Below, piece after piece: positions 17,869 to 25,727 of a stretch of 64,000 nucleotides of DNA. The stretch is taken from contig NZ_UFQB01000006.1 in the NCBI RefSeq assembly GCF_900496965.1, forward strand, positions 212,461-276,460. Reading direction: 5' to 3'. The stretch's first letter is position 1. The number at the start of each line of letters is the position of its first letter. Source of the stretch: Achromobacter agilis (GTDB lineage: Bacteria; Pseudomonadota; Gammaproteobacteria; Burkholderiales; Burkholderiaceae_B). Below the pieces are notes generated by a model. The model searched no databases. It had not been told where the DNA came from and worked only from the letters and a program-made list of their open reading frames with translations. Both the position numbers and the translations under genes were made by a program.

Positions 17869-19077
17869 TCAGGCCGGCGCGGCCCGGCGTCCCGGGGGAA
17901 AGCCGCGCGCCCTGGATGACCACACGATGCCCAGGGCCAGGAGGGCAAGGGCGGCCAGCGCCCAGGGAAGCGTCCGGGGGCCCGAGCTTTCCAGCAGCAA
18001 TCCGCCGGCGATGCCGCCGCCCGCGACGGCCAGGTTGAAAACCGTCACCAGCATGGATTGCGCCACATCGGCGCCATCTCCCGCGTTGTCCGCCAGGGCG
18101 GTCTGCAGCAGGGTCGGCGCCCCGCCAAAACTCAGGCCCCAGGCGGCAATGCCGCCCAGGACCAGCGCTGGCGACGAATTGGCAAAGCCCAGCGTGCATG
18201 CCGCGATCGCGAACAAGGCCAGGCTCGCCAGCGTCAGCGCGCGCAACCAGCGATCCACCAGCAGCCCGGTTGCCCAGATCCCGGCCAGGGACGCCAGTCC
18301 GAACAGCAGCAGCATGGCGTCTACCCGTTGCCCCAACCCTGCGGAGGCAAGGAAGGGAGCGATGTAGGTATAGAGGATGTTGTGCGCCAGTATCCAGGCC
18401 AGCAGCGCCAGCAGCACCGGGCGGATGCCGGGCATCGTGGCGATGCGCCGGATGCTCAGGCGTTGCCGTGCCGGCTGTCCCGCGAAATCCGGCACCGCCA
18501 GCCGTATCCAGGCCAGCAGCAGCAGCGACAGCGCCGACATGATCCAGAACACCCCGCGCCAATCGAGCAGCGTTCCCAGCCAGGTTCCCAGCGGCACGCC
18601 GATGCAGAGCGCGATGGGCTGGCCCACGCCGGCAACCGCGAGCGCCCGGCCCTGCAGGCGCGGCGGCACCATGCGCCGGGCATAGCCGGCCAGCAGCCCC
18701 CACACCACGCCCGCTGCCATGCCGGCGACAAAGCGCGCCGCCAGCGTGACGCCGTAGTGCCCGGACATGGCGGTGACCGTGTTGAACGCCAGCAAGCCGC
18801 CGATGGCCGTCAGCAACAAGGGGCGCCGGTTCCAGCTGCGGGTGGCGGCGACGACGGGGATGGCCGCCAGCACCGATCCGAGGGCGTACACGGTCACCAG
18901 TTGGCCCGCCAGCGCCTCGGAGATGCCGAGTCCCCGCCCAATCTGGGGTAGCAGGCCTGCGGGCATGGTTTCGGTCATGATGGCGAGAAAGCCCGCCATC
19001 GTGAACGCCAGCAACTTCCATACCGGCAGGCCCGCAGGCCGGGCGGAGCCGGCCGTCATGTTTGCTTGAGTGCTCAT
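17869..19077 (-). CDS. MFS transporter, drug/metabolite efflux type
   Basis: A 402-residue protein with 12 hydrophobic segments and the usual MFS layout. The first half shows LPQIGRGLGISEALAGQLVTVYALGSVLAA, typical for the DHA1 (AraJ/YdhP-like) efflux proteins, and a loop RRMVPPRLQGRA between TM segments 4 and 5. Substrate unknown. ATG 19077 has GGGAG nine bases upstream. It follows the dehydrogenase gene by 20 bp on the same strand and should be in one operon with it, under the TetR operator at 19991. Confidence 0.88.
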   Translation of the reverse strand: MSTQANMTAGSARPAGLPVWKLLAFTMAGFLAIMTETMPAGLLPQIGRGLGISEALAGQLVTVYALGSVLAAIPVVAATRSWNRRPLLLTAIGGLLAFNTVTAMSGHYGVTLAARFVAGMAAGVVWGLLAGYARRMVPPRLQGRALAVAGVGQPIALCIGVPLGTWLGTLLDWRGVFWIMSALSLLLLAWIRLAVPDFAGQPARQRLSIRRIATMPGIRPVLLALLAWILAHNILYTYIAPFLASAGLGQRVDAMLLLFGLASLAGIWATGLLVDRWLRALTLASLALFAIAACTLGFANSSPALVLGGIAAWGLSFGGAPTLLQTALADNAGDGADVAQSMLVTVFNLAVAGGGIAGGLLLESSGPRTLPWALAALALLALGIVWSSRARGFPPGRRAAPA

Positions 19078-19097
19078 CTGTATCGCTCCCGGACCGT

Positions 19098-19961
19098 TCA
19101 CACGAGATAGGACGCGGCCATGTCCTTGTCGCCATGCCCGGCGGCGGCCGCGCGGTCGAAGCGCCATAGCGACGCCTGTGCCGCATCGAGCTGTACGCCG
19201 GCGTGCGCGGCGGCGTCCACCACCAGCCGCGCATCCTTGGCTGCATTGGCGATGGAAAAGCTCGGTGCATAATCACCGGCCAGGATGGCCTTGGCCTTGG
19301 CCTGGAAGTAGGCGCTGTCCATCGGGCCGCCTGTCACCACATCCACGACCAGCGCCGGATCGATGTCCAGCCCCTTGGCGAGCGCCAGGCTCTCCGCCAG
19401 CCCGTGAGTCAGGGCGAAGGCCCAGTTGTTGAGCGCCAGTTTCAGGCGGCTGCCGGCGCCCGGCTGCTCCGATACCCAGACGGTGCGCTTGCCGATGGCG
19501 TCGAAGAGCCGCGCCGCGGTGTCCCGGTGCGCCAGCGGACCGGACGCCAGAATGATCAATTGCGCCAGTTCCGCGGGCTGGCGCGTGCCTTGCACCGGAG
19601 CATCGTAGAACACCAGCCCCAGTAGTTCGGCCAGGGCTGCCAGCGTGGCGATGGCTTCGATTCCGACGGTGCTCGACTGCAGCCAGATCGTGCCTGGCCG
19701 CAATGCGGGCGCGGCGGCCTGCATGACGCTGTCCACCGCGGGGCCATCCTTGAGCGCCGTCACCACGACCTCCGCGTCCCGCACCGCGTCCGCCGGGCTG
19801 GCGCATGCTTCGATACCGTCCGCCGACAGCGCCTGCGCTTTGGCCTGACTGCGGTTCCAGGCTCGCACCGCGAAACCGCGTTTGTGCAGATTGCGGGCGA
19901 TTGGGGCGCCGATGAGGCCGGTTCCCAGGACGGCGACGATGGGCAGGTTTTCCGAGTTCAT
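19098..19961 (-). CDS. NAD(P)-dependent oxidoreductase, 3-hydroxyisobutyrate dehydrogenase type
   Basis: A 287-residue beta-hydroxyacid dehydrogenase. The Rossmann motif GTGLIGAPIARNL is at residue 10, the substrate loop DAPVQGTRQPAELAQL follows near residue 117 and the catalytic lysine is in SRLKLALNNW near residue 168 (the family NKxxxN pattern, here KLALNN). Substrate unknown. I chose ATG 19961 rather than the ATG two codons upstream because AGGA ends six bases before it but abuts the other. It is the first gene of an operon with the MFS transporter; a perfect palindromic operator lies 30 bp upstream. Confidence 0.87.
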   Translation of the reverse strand: MNSENLPIVAVLGTGLIGAPIARNLHKRGFAVRAWNRSQAKAQALSADGIEACASPADAVRDAEVVVTALKDGPAVDSVMQAAAPALRPGTIWLQSSTVGIEAIATLAALAELLGLVFYDAPVQGTRQPAELAQLIILASGPLAHRDTAARLFDAIGKRTVWVSEQPGAGSRLKLALNNWAFALTHGLAESLALAKGLDIDPALVVDVVTGGPMDSAYFQAKAKAILAGDYAPSFSIANAAKDARLVVDAAAHAGVQLDAAQASLWRFDRAAAAGHGDKDMAASYLV

Positions 19962-19990
19962 ATGCATTCCTTGAGAGGATCAGGTTTAGT

Positions 19991-20004
19991 GGAACGATCG
20001 TTCC
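19991..20004. promoter_or_regulatory. TetR operator before the dehydrogenase-MFS operon
   Basis: GGAACGATCGTTCC, a perfect 14-bp palindrome, 29 bp upstream of the dehydrogenase start. The same site with one change lies before the tetR gene itself. Inferred target of the TetR protein encoded at 20062-20643. Confidence 0.75.
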
Positions 20005-20010
20005 TGAAAA

Positions 20011-20058
20011 GAGAAAATAAAAGCCCGGGGCCTGCGCGGATGCGCAGCGGCCCGGGCC
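20011..20058 (-). terminator. Terminator after tetR
   Basis: On the minus strand, a long GC stem (GCCCGGGCCGCTGCGC paired with GCGCAGGCCCCGGGC, 20024-20058) is followed by TTTTATTTTCTC. It starts four bases after the tetR stop and separates tetR from the operon it controls. Confidence 0.82.
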
Positions 20059-20061
20059 CGA

Positions 20062-20643
20062 CTACAAGGCCGCCAGCGCGACGTCGATCACGTCCGCCAG
20101 GCACTGGCGCCGTTGCGGCGCAGAGCTGCCTTTGCCCAGCACCCTCATGCCTTGCATGGTGTTCACGAAGAAGCGCGCCAAGGCGCGCGGGCTCTTGGCC
20201 GTGGAGATTTCGCCGGCTTGCTGGCCGCGTTGGATCAGCTTCTCCAGCGCCTTTTGCAGCCGCAGGAAATTGTGCGCCACCAGATCCGCCACGGCCTGGT
20301 CGTGCGCGGCGAGTTCCAGCGTCGCGTTGGCCACCAGGCAGCCGCGCCGTTGCGGATCGTCCAGTTCGCTGTCCGCCACGCCCTGCAGCAATTGCCGGAT
20401 CAGCGCCCGCGGCTGGCCGGGGCCCGACAGCAGTTCCACATTGGCGGCCGTGATCGCCGAGTAGCGTTGCAGGGCCTGCTGATACAGCCCCTGCTTGTTC
20501 TCGAAGGTGCTGTAGAGGCTGCTGCGCGACAGGCCCGTGCCTTCGACCAGGTCTTGCACGGAGGTCGCGGCATAGCCACGTTGCCAGAACACCCGCATGG
20601 CGGCGTCGGCAATTTCGTCGGGTTCGAATTCCTTGGTGCGCAT
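20062..20643 (-). CDS. TetR-family transcriptional regulator
   Basis: A 193-residue repressor. The N-terminal helix-turn-helix (MRVFWQRGYAATSVQDLVEGTGLSRSSLYSTFENKQGLY, about residues 15-55) is that of the TetR group with YSTFENK, which often senses electrophiles or drugs; a C-terminal ligand domain follows (about residues 75-190). ATG 20643 is immediately preceded by the promoter region holding GGAATGATCGTTCC at 20659. The matching perfect palindrome at 19991 indicates that it represses both itself and the dehydrogenase-MFS operon downstream. Confidence 0.92.
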   Translation of the reverse strand: MRTKEFEPDEIADAAMRVFWQRGYAATSVQDLVEGTGLSRSSLYSTFENKQGLYQQALQRYSAITAANVELLSGPGQPRALIRQLLQGVADSELDDPQRRGCLVANATLELAAHDQAVADLVAHNFLRLQKALEKLIQRGQQAGEISTAKSPRALARFFVNTMQGMRVLGKGSSAPQRRQCLADVIDVALAAL

Positions 20644-20658
20644 GAATACCACTTGATT

Positions 20659-20672
20659 GGAATGATCGTTCC
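20659..20672. promoter_or_regulatory. TetR operator before tetR
   Basis: GGAATGATCGTTCC, one base different from the perfect palindrome at 19991. It lies 16 bp upstream of the tetR start, consistent with autorepression. Confidence 0.7.
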
Positions 20673-20962
20673 CGAACTCTATCGCCTGCGCCGGCAGGCA
20701 GTCAAGCGGGATGGGTTTCCTGCGGTGGGGAAACCGGGCGCAGATCGATGCGCGGTACGCGCGAATGGAACCGTCCGCACCGCAATGGTGCGAAATGCCG
20801 GGAAGGTCACCAGCAGGGTGTGCGGCGTGGTGCATGGCATCCACCGCGCGGAAGGCGGCGTTGCGCCGCCACGGGGGGGAAGTGTCCACGACGCTCCTGG
20901 CACGCGGCTTGCTTGGGGTTAACACTGCATCACAAGTTGCGCGCCGTTCCAGGAGTTCCGCC
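20673..20962. other. Intergenic region tetR / ABM gene
   Basis: Apart from the TetR operator at its left edge, I see no gene, RNA or clear repeat in this 290-bp gap between the two divergent genes. It must hold the promoters for both. Confidence 0.5.
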
Positions 20963-21502
20963 ATGTCCAGTTCCGCCATTTCCGCCCCGGTCACCCTGTT
21001 GGTCACCCGGCATATCGCACCCGAGCGCTATAGCGATTTCCTGTCCTGGATGCGGCAGGGAGAGATCCTGGCCGCCGGCTTTCCGGGGTTCCTCGGATCG
21101 GGGGTGCTGCAGCCGCCGGAAGGCGGGGACCAGTACCAGGTCGTGCTGCGCTTTGCGGACGCGGCCAGCCTGGGCCGTTGGGAAAAATCGCTGCCGCGCC
21201 GCATGTGGCTGGAGCGCGGGGCAGCGCTGGTGCACGCCAGCCACGAGCGCCGCGTGAACGGCACGGAAGATTGGTTCGCGCCTCGGACCAGCGCGCCGCC
21301 GCGCTGGAAACAGGCCGTCAGCATCTGGCTGGCCTACTTCCCGGTGCTGCTGGTGTTCTCCATCCTGGCCAGCGAGCCTTTGAGCCTGCTGCCGGTGTTC
21401 TGGCGAGTCCTGATCACCAGCGTGGCCCTGACGCCCGTCATGGTGTTCGTCTGCATGCCCCTGGTCGCGCGCATGCTGCAACGCTGGCTGCGCGCGGGCT
21501 GA
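20963..21502 (+). CDS. Membrane-anchored antibiotic biosynthesis monooxygenase-like protein
   Basis: A 179-residue protein. The N-terminal 100 residues resemble the ABM dimeric alpha/beta-barrel fold (VTLLVTRHIAPERYSDFLSWMRQGEILAAGFPGFLGSGVL, then YQVVLRFADAASLGRWEKS). The C-terminus has two hydrophobic segments (about residues 118-138 and 146-168), as in COG3224-type proteins. AGGAG lies eight bases before ATG 20963. Enzyme activity and substrate are unknown; some relatives degrade reactive or toxic compounds. It is divergent from tetR but no TetR-like site is near its start. Confidence 0.8.
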   Translation: MSSSAISAPVTLLVTRHIAPERYSDFLSWMRQGEILAAGFPGFLGSGVLQPPEGGDQYQVVLRFADAASLGRWEKSLPRRMWLERGAALVHASHERRVNGTEDWFAPRTSAPPRWKQAVSIWLAYFPVLLVFSILASEPLSLLPVFWRVLITSVALTPVMVFVCMPLVARMLQRWLRAG

Positions 21503-21546
21503 AGCGGAGTTCGCGCTGGCCCGCGCGCTGGCGGCGCGGGCCGGCC

Positions 21547-22272
21547 TCAGGCCGCGCGAGCGTCGCGGGTGGAATACAGGCGGTGCAGCGTGATCTCGCG
21601 CACCGCCGCCTGGCTGCCCTGGATGTGGGCGCGCAGCAGCGGCACCGCGCGCGCCGCGTCACCCGCCAGCGCGGCGTCGAGTATCGCGGCGTGTTCTTCG
21701 TAAGTCTTGCCGATGCGCTCGGGTTGGGTGAAGTCCAGGCGGCGCACGATGCGGATGCGTTCCGTCGCGGCGCGATGCACGCGCGCGATTTCCGGGTTGC
21801 CGGCCGCGGCGACTAGATCGATGTGGAAGCGTTCGTCCAGATCCGCCAGGCGATCGCAGTCGCTGGAGCGGCTGCTCTCGTCCACCAGCCAGGTGTCGGC
21901 CAGCGGACGCAGCGCGCGCTGCCGCTCGGCGGCGTTGGCGCAGGCGCAGAGCGCTTGCACCGCAGCCGCTTCGAGCACGCTGCGCAGCTCGTAGAAGTGG
22001 TCCAGCGTGTTGAAGTCCAGCGGCTTGACCAGCCAGCCATTGCGCTGCCGGACTTCCAGGTAACCTTCGCGTTCCAGGCGGAAGAGGGCTTCGCGCACCG
22101 GCGTGCGGCTGACTTGCATACGGTCGGCGATCTCGGTTTCGGTGAAGCGGTCGCCGGGCGCCAGCCGGAAGTCCAGGATGTCCCGCTTCAGCGTGCCGTA
22201 GGCGGTGTCGGCGAGGGTGCGCGGTATGTCGATGATGGCGTTGAAGGCAAAGGACGCGTTTCGGTCGATCAT
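21547..22272 (-). CDS. GntR-family transcriptional regulator (FadR subfamily)
   Basis: A 241-residue regulator with an N-terminal winged helix (residues about 20-85: AYGTLKRDILDFRLAPGDRFTETEIADRMQVSRTPVREALFRLEREGYL) and a C-terminal FCD all-helical ligand domain with metal-type residues (DLDERFHIDLVAAAGN; HAAILDAALAGD; LLRAHI). FadR-type members sense small organic acids. It is convergent with the ABM gene and divergent from the damaged LysR gene at 22564, and may once have controlled the DUF4286 protein/transporter pair beyond it. Confidence 0.92.
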   Translation of the reverse strand: MIDRNASFAFNAIIDIPRTLADTAYGTLKRDILDFRLAPGDRFTETEIADRMQVSRTPVREALFRLEREGYLEVRQRNGWLVKPLDFNTLDHFYELRSVLEAAAVQALCACANAAERQRALRPLADTWLVDESSRSSDCDRLADLDERFHIDLVAAAGNPEIARVHRAATERIRIVRRLDFTQPERIGKTYEEHAAILDAALAGDAARAVPLLRAHIQGSQAAVREITLHRLYSTRDARAA

Positions 22273-22563
22273 GTGAGGCTCCTGGTCGGCATGGGAGATG
22301 GCGCTGGTGGACAAGCTTGCATACCAGGCATCAAGCAAGCGCCGTGCCAAGTCGTTTTTGGGCGGCTCCGCCCGCGGCGCGCAAGCGGCCGGCCTCGGCC
22401 TGGTGCCGCGCGCGATCTGTTTTGGTGCATGGCGCACCATCGAAGGGGACGCAACGCCGCCGGACGCCGCGGCGGGCGTTATGGCGGTAGCATGTGGGCG
22501 GGCCGGCGTGCGCCGCTCCGATGCTCCACGACATTTCGCGACGCTTCGCCGCGTCGTACCGCG

Positions 22564-22830
22564 ATGAATACCCGCTTTGTTGAAGCCTTTCTTTGGTTGG
22601 CGCGCCTGGGCAGTTTCCGGGCGGCCAGCGACCGCCTCCACATCACCCAGGCGGCGGTGGCCAACCGCGTCGCGTCGCTGGAGGAGGACATCGGCGCGCG
22701 TTTGTTCGCACCCCGCGTGCCGGCTGAAGATGGTGCCTTCCGCAACCGAAGGAACCTTCCGTTTTCCGCCCATGAGCACGCATACCGAATCTTCCCTCCC
22801 GCCCAACGGCCTGCTGTTCGTCGCTTCTGA
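22564..22830 (+). pseudogene. LysR regulator, truncated after the DNA-binding helix
   Basis: ATG 22564 opens a normal LysR N-terminus (MNTRFVEAFLWLARLGSFRA, then LHITQAAVANRVASLEEDIGARLF) but after about 51 residues the family similarity stops at ARLF. The frame then reads 37 unrelated residues to a stop at 22830. The effector-binding domain (about 230 residues) is missing, so this is a remnant. The break is near 22717 and the downstream part overlaps the start region of the next gene, which points to a deletion that removed the rest of lysR. Confidence 0.8.
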
Positions 22831-23443
22831 CGTCGACGCCGCCGACGAGGCCGATTTCAACCGCTGGTACGACCGCGAACACGTGGAAGAGCGCGTGCGC
22901 ATCCCCGGCTTCCTGTCGGGCGCCCGTTATCTGTCGCGCGATGGTGGCCGCAAGTACCTGGGCCTGTACCGCACGGAGTCGCTGGCCGCTTTCACCACGC
23001 CTGACTACCGCCAGGCCTTCGAGCGCCAGACGCCCTGGTCGGTGGCCAACCTGGGCCGAATGCGCGATCCCATGCGCCGCGTGTGCGCCATGCAGGCCGT
23101 GACCGGCTTCGGCAGCGGCAGCCAGATCGTCGTGCTGCCGCTGCCGGGCGCCGCAGGCGGCGATGCGCTGATCGCCCGGGCGCGGCGGGCGGGCGCCGAT
23201 CTGGCGGAGTCGGACGGCTTCGTCCAGTCCTATCTGCTGGTGCCGGATACGGGGCTCAGCACGCCGCTGCCGCGCGAATCCACCGAAAACCGGCAGCTGG
23301 CGCCGATATTCATGGTCGAGGCCAGCACGGCGCAGGCGGCCCAGGCGCTGCGCGGCCGGGCCGCCTCTGCCTTCAAGGCCAGCCCGTCGGACGCCTGGCT
23401 GTTCGAACTGGGCTGGAAGCTGAACGCAGCAGACTTGCGCTGA
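22772..23443 (+). CDS. DUF4286/EthD-like protein
   Basis: A 223-residue protein with two copies of a ferredoxin-like fold. The first copy reads LLFVASDVDAADEADFNRWYDREHVEERVRIPGFLSGARYL, the typical 'NRWYD-EH-ER--IPGF' pattern of DUF4286/EthD proteins (EthD helps in breakdown of ethers). Such proteins often sit in operons for breakdown of aromatic or carboxylic compounds. ATG 22772 lacks a good ribosome-binding site at normal distance (GAAGGAA is about 17 bases upstream), perhaps because the upstream deletion removed the native leader. The damaged transporter gene follows 45 bp later. Confidence 0.75.
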   Translation: MSTHTESSLPPNGLLFVASDVDAADEADFNRWYDREHVEERVRIPGFLSGARYLSRDGGRKYLGLYRTESLAAFTTPDYRQAFERQTPWSVANLGRMRDPMRRVCAMQAVTGFGSGSQIVVLPLPGAAGGDALIARARRAGADLAESDGFVQSYLLVPDTGLSTPLPRESTENRQLAPIFMVEASTAQAAQALRGRAASAFKASPSDAWLFELGWKLNAADLR

Positions 23444-23488
23444 GCGCCTTGCCTGACGGCATCACATAGATTGAAACAGGGGAATCCC

Positions 23489-24212
23489 ATGGCTGAAGAA
23501 ACGTTGTACGGCGGCGCGACCGTCAAGACCGCGGCCGCGCCCGACAAGATGCGGCGCCTGGCCTTGGCCAGTTCGGTCGGCACCACGCTGGAATGGTACG
23601 ACTTCACGAATCAAGGAAGTGCTGGGCCGGCATTGGCGGCAATTGCTGATCGCGGGCGGCTCGCGCATCGGCTCCGACGTGCTCTACGCGCTGGTGGTCG
23701 TGTTCACGCTGACGTATGTAACGACGGTGCTGCACCTGTCGCGTCCGATGGCCCTGGCCGCCACCACGCTGGGGGCCGCCCTGAATGCCATCGCCGTGCC
23801 GCTTTGCGGGCATCTGTCCGACCGGATCGGCCGGCGCCCGGTATACCTGGCCGGCGCGGTGCTGGGCATGGTCTGGGCGTTCGTGTTCTTCGTGCTGATG
23901 GATGCGGCGCACCCTGTCGCCATCTGCGCGGCGGTGGTGGTGGGGCTGCTGATCCACGCCCTGATGTACGGCCCGCAAGCGGCCTTCGTTACCGAGCAGT
24001 TTCCCGGCCGCGTGCGCTACGCCGGTTCGTCCCTGGCTTATACGCTGGCCGGCATCGCGGGCGGCGGGTTCGCGCCGCTGATTATCGCCAGCCTGTTCAA
24101 GACCTGGAACTCGACCCTCGCGATCTCCCTGTACGTGACGGCCGCGCTGGCGCTGACCGCCGTGGCGGTGCTGGCGGCCAGCGAAACGGCCAAGTCGCCG
24201 CTGAAGCGCTGA
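23489..24212 (+). pseudogene. MHS-type MFS transporter with internal deletion and frameshift
   Basis: ATG 23489 starts an N-terminus typical of metabolite:H+ symporters (MRRLALASSVGTTLEWYDF). Right after WYDF, at about 23603, the sequence jumps to IKEVLGRHWRQLLIAGGSRIGSDVLY, which belongs to the middle of such transporters, and in another reading frame. From there the rest is intact to the C-terminus (six membrane segments, LSDRIGRRPVYLAG loop) ending at 24212. About 200 codons covering TM 1-6 are missing. The second part could only be translated from GTG 23619 and would make half a transporter. Confidence 0.85.
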
Positions 24213-24356
24213 AACGCTGAAACAGGGCGGGCAGGCCGGCCTCCGGGGGCCGGCCTGCCGCTGCGTATTGTGTGGAGGTAAACCCGCCCGGAGGCATTCA
24301 AAGGAATGTCAGGTATCTGACTTTATTCTGAACAACAAACGAAAATTGTTTACACT

Positions 24357-24381
24357 CTCATCCTCAAAATTCGAGGATGAG
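24357..24381. promoter_or_regulatory. Inverted repeat before imelysin operon
   Basis: CTCATCCTC and GAGGATGAG, a perfect 9-bp inverted repeat around AAAATTC, lie 48 bp before the start at 24429. Just upstream the DNA is unusually AT-rich (24320-24360) with AACAA...TTGTT symmetry. This could be an operator for an iron regulator or a 5' leader hairpin; it does not match a standard Fur box. Confidence 0.4.
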
Positions 24382-24428
24382 GGGGCCGCCGTGGGGGCGG
24401 GCTTCGTTCCTGTTACGGGAGAAAGTCG

Positions 24429-25727
24429 ATGCGCAAGTTGCTATTGGGAGCGGTGCTGGCCGCTGCGGTATTCGGAGGAACGGCCCAGGCGGCCGTCGAG
24501 CCCAAGGCCGTGGTCGCCACGTATTCGGACCTGGCGCTGGCCGGTTACGAAGATTCGCTGACTTCCGCCAAGGCGCTGCGCAAAGCCATCGATGCGCTCA
24601 TCGCCAAGCCGAGCGCCGACACGCTCAAGGCCGCGCGCGAAGCCTGGCTGGCGGCCCGCGTGCCGTACCAGCAGACCGAGGCCTATCGCTTCGGCAACCC
24701 CATCGTCGACGACTGGGAAGGCCGCGTGAACGCCTGGCCGCTGGACGAGGGCCTGATCGACTACGTCGACGCGTCCTACGGCACCGAGAACGACGAGAAC
24801 GCCTACTACGCGGTCAACGTCATCGCGAACTCCAAGATCTCGGTGGGCGGCAAGACGGTCGACGTCAGCAAGATCACGCCGCAGCTGCTGTCCGAAGTGC
24901 TGCACGAGGCCGACGGCAACGAAGCCAACGTGGCCACGGGCTACCACGCCATCGAATTCCTGCTGTGGGGCCAGGACCTGAACGGCACCGGCGCCGCGCC
25001 GGCCGACCGCAAGGGCACCCCGCAGGAGCGCCACTCGGGCAACCGTCCCTATACGGACTTCGATCCCAAGCAATGCACGGGCGGCCATTGCGAGCGCCGC
25101 GTGGAGTTCCTGAAGGCCGTCACGGACCTGCTGGTGACCGATCTGGAAGAGATGGTCGGCAACTGGAAAAAGGAAGGCGCCGCGCGCAAGGCCGTCGAGG
25201 AAGATCCCAAGGCGGGCATGATCGCCATGCTGACGGGCCTGGGCAGCCTGTCGTACGGCGAGCTGGCCGGCGAACGCATGAAGCTGGGCCTGATGCTGCA
25301 CGATCCCGAGGAAGAGCACGATTGCTTCTCGGACAACACGCACAACTCGCACTACTACGACCAGATCGGCATCCGCAACGTCTACATGGGCTCCTATACC
25401 CGCATCGACGGCAAGACCGTCTCGGGCGCCAGCCTGTCCGAATTGGTCAAGGCCAAGGACCCGAAGCTCGACGCTGAAGTGCGCGCCAAGCTGGACGCCA
25501 CGGTCGCCGCCATGCAGGCCATGAAGACGCGCGCCGAAACGGTGGAAACCTACGACCAGATGATTGCCGACGGCAACAAGGAAGGCAATGCCGTGGTGCA
25601 GGCCGCCATCGACCGCCTGGTCGACCAGACGCGCAGCCTGGAGCGCGTGATCGCGCTGCTGGAATTGGGCAAGGTGGCTATCGAAGGTTCCGACAGCCTG
25701 GACAAACCCGACGCCGTATTCAAGTGA
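24429..25727 (+). CDS. Imelysin family (M75) periplasmic protein, likely iron-related
   Basis: A 432-residue exported protein. The signal peptide (MRKLLLGAVLAAAVFGGTAQA) is cleaved after about residue 21. The imelysin fold follows, with conserved TEAYRFGNPIVDDWEGRVNAWPLDEGLIDYV and the GYHAIEFLLWGQDL motif (the family GxHxxE-like site, here HAIE) near residue 180. Imelysin proteins of this group (ICMP, IrpA) are induced by iron limitation and are thought to bind iron or haem in the periplasm. It heads a four-gene unit; the next start overlaps its stop as GTGA. Low-GC leader DNA upstream suggests regulation. Confidence 0.9.
   Translation: MRKLLLGAVLAAAVFGGTAQAAVEPKAVVATYSDLALAGYEDSLTSAKALRKAIDALIAKPSADTLKAAREAWLAARVPYQQTEAYRFGNPIVDDWEGRVNAWPLDEGLIDYVDASYGTENDENAYYAVNVIANSKISVGGKTVDVSKITPQLLSEVLHEADGNEANVATGYHAIEFLLWGQDLNGTGAAPADRKGTPQERHSGNRPYTDFDPKQCTGGHCERRVEFLKAVTDLLVTDLEEMVGNWKKEGAARKAVEEDPKAGMIAMLTGLGSLSYGELAGERMKLGLMLHDPEEEHDCFSDNTHNSHYYDQIGIRNVYMGSYTRIDGKTVSGASLSELVKAKDPKLDAEVRAKLDATVAAMQAMKTRAETVETYDQMIADGNKEGNAVVQAAIDRLVDQTRSLERVIALLELGKVAIEGSDSLDKPDAVFK

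Noticed and set aside
20748..20960. Open frames in the tetR/ABM gap
   Set aside because: No ribosome site, no domain, and the frames run into the real ABM gene out of frame.
24320..24356. Fur box before the imelysin gene
   Set aside because: The stretch is AT-rich with some symmetry, but it does not reach a convincing match to the 19-bp Fur consensus, so I list only the inverted repeat.
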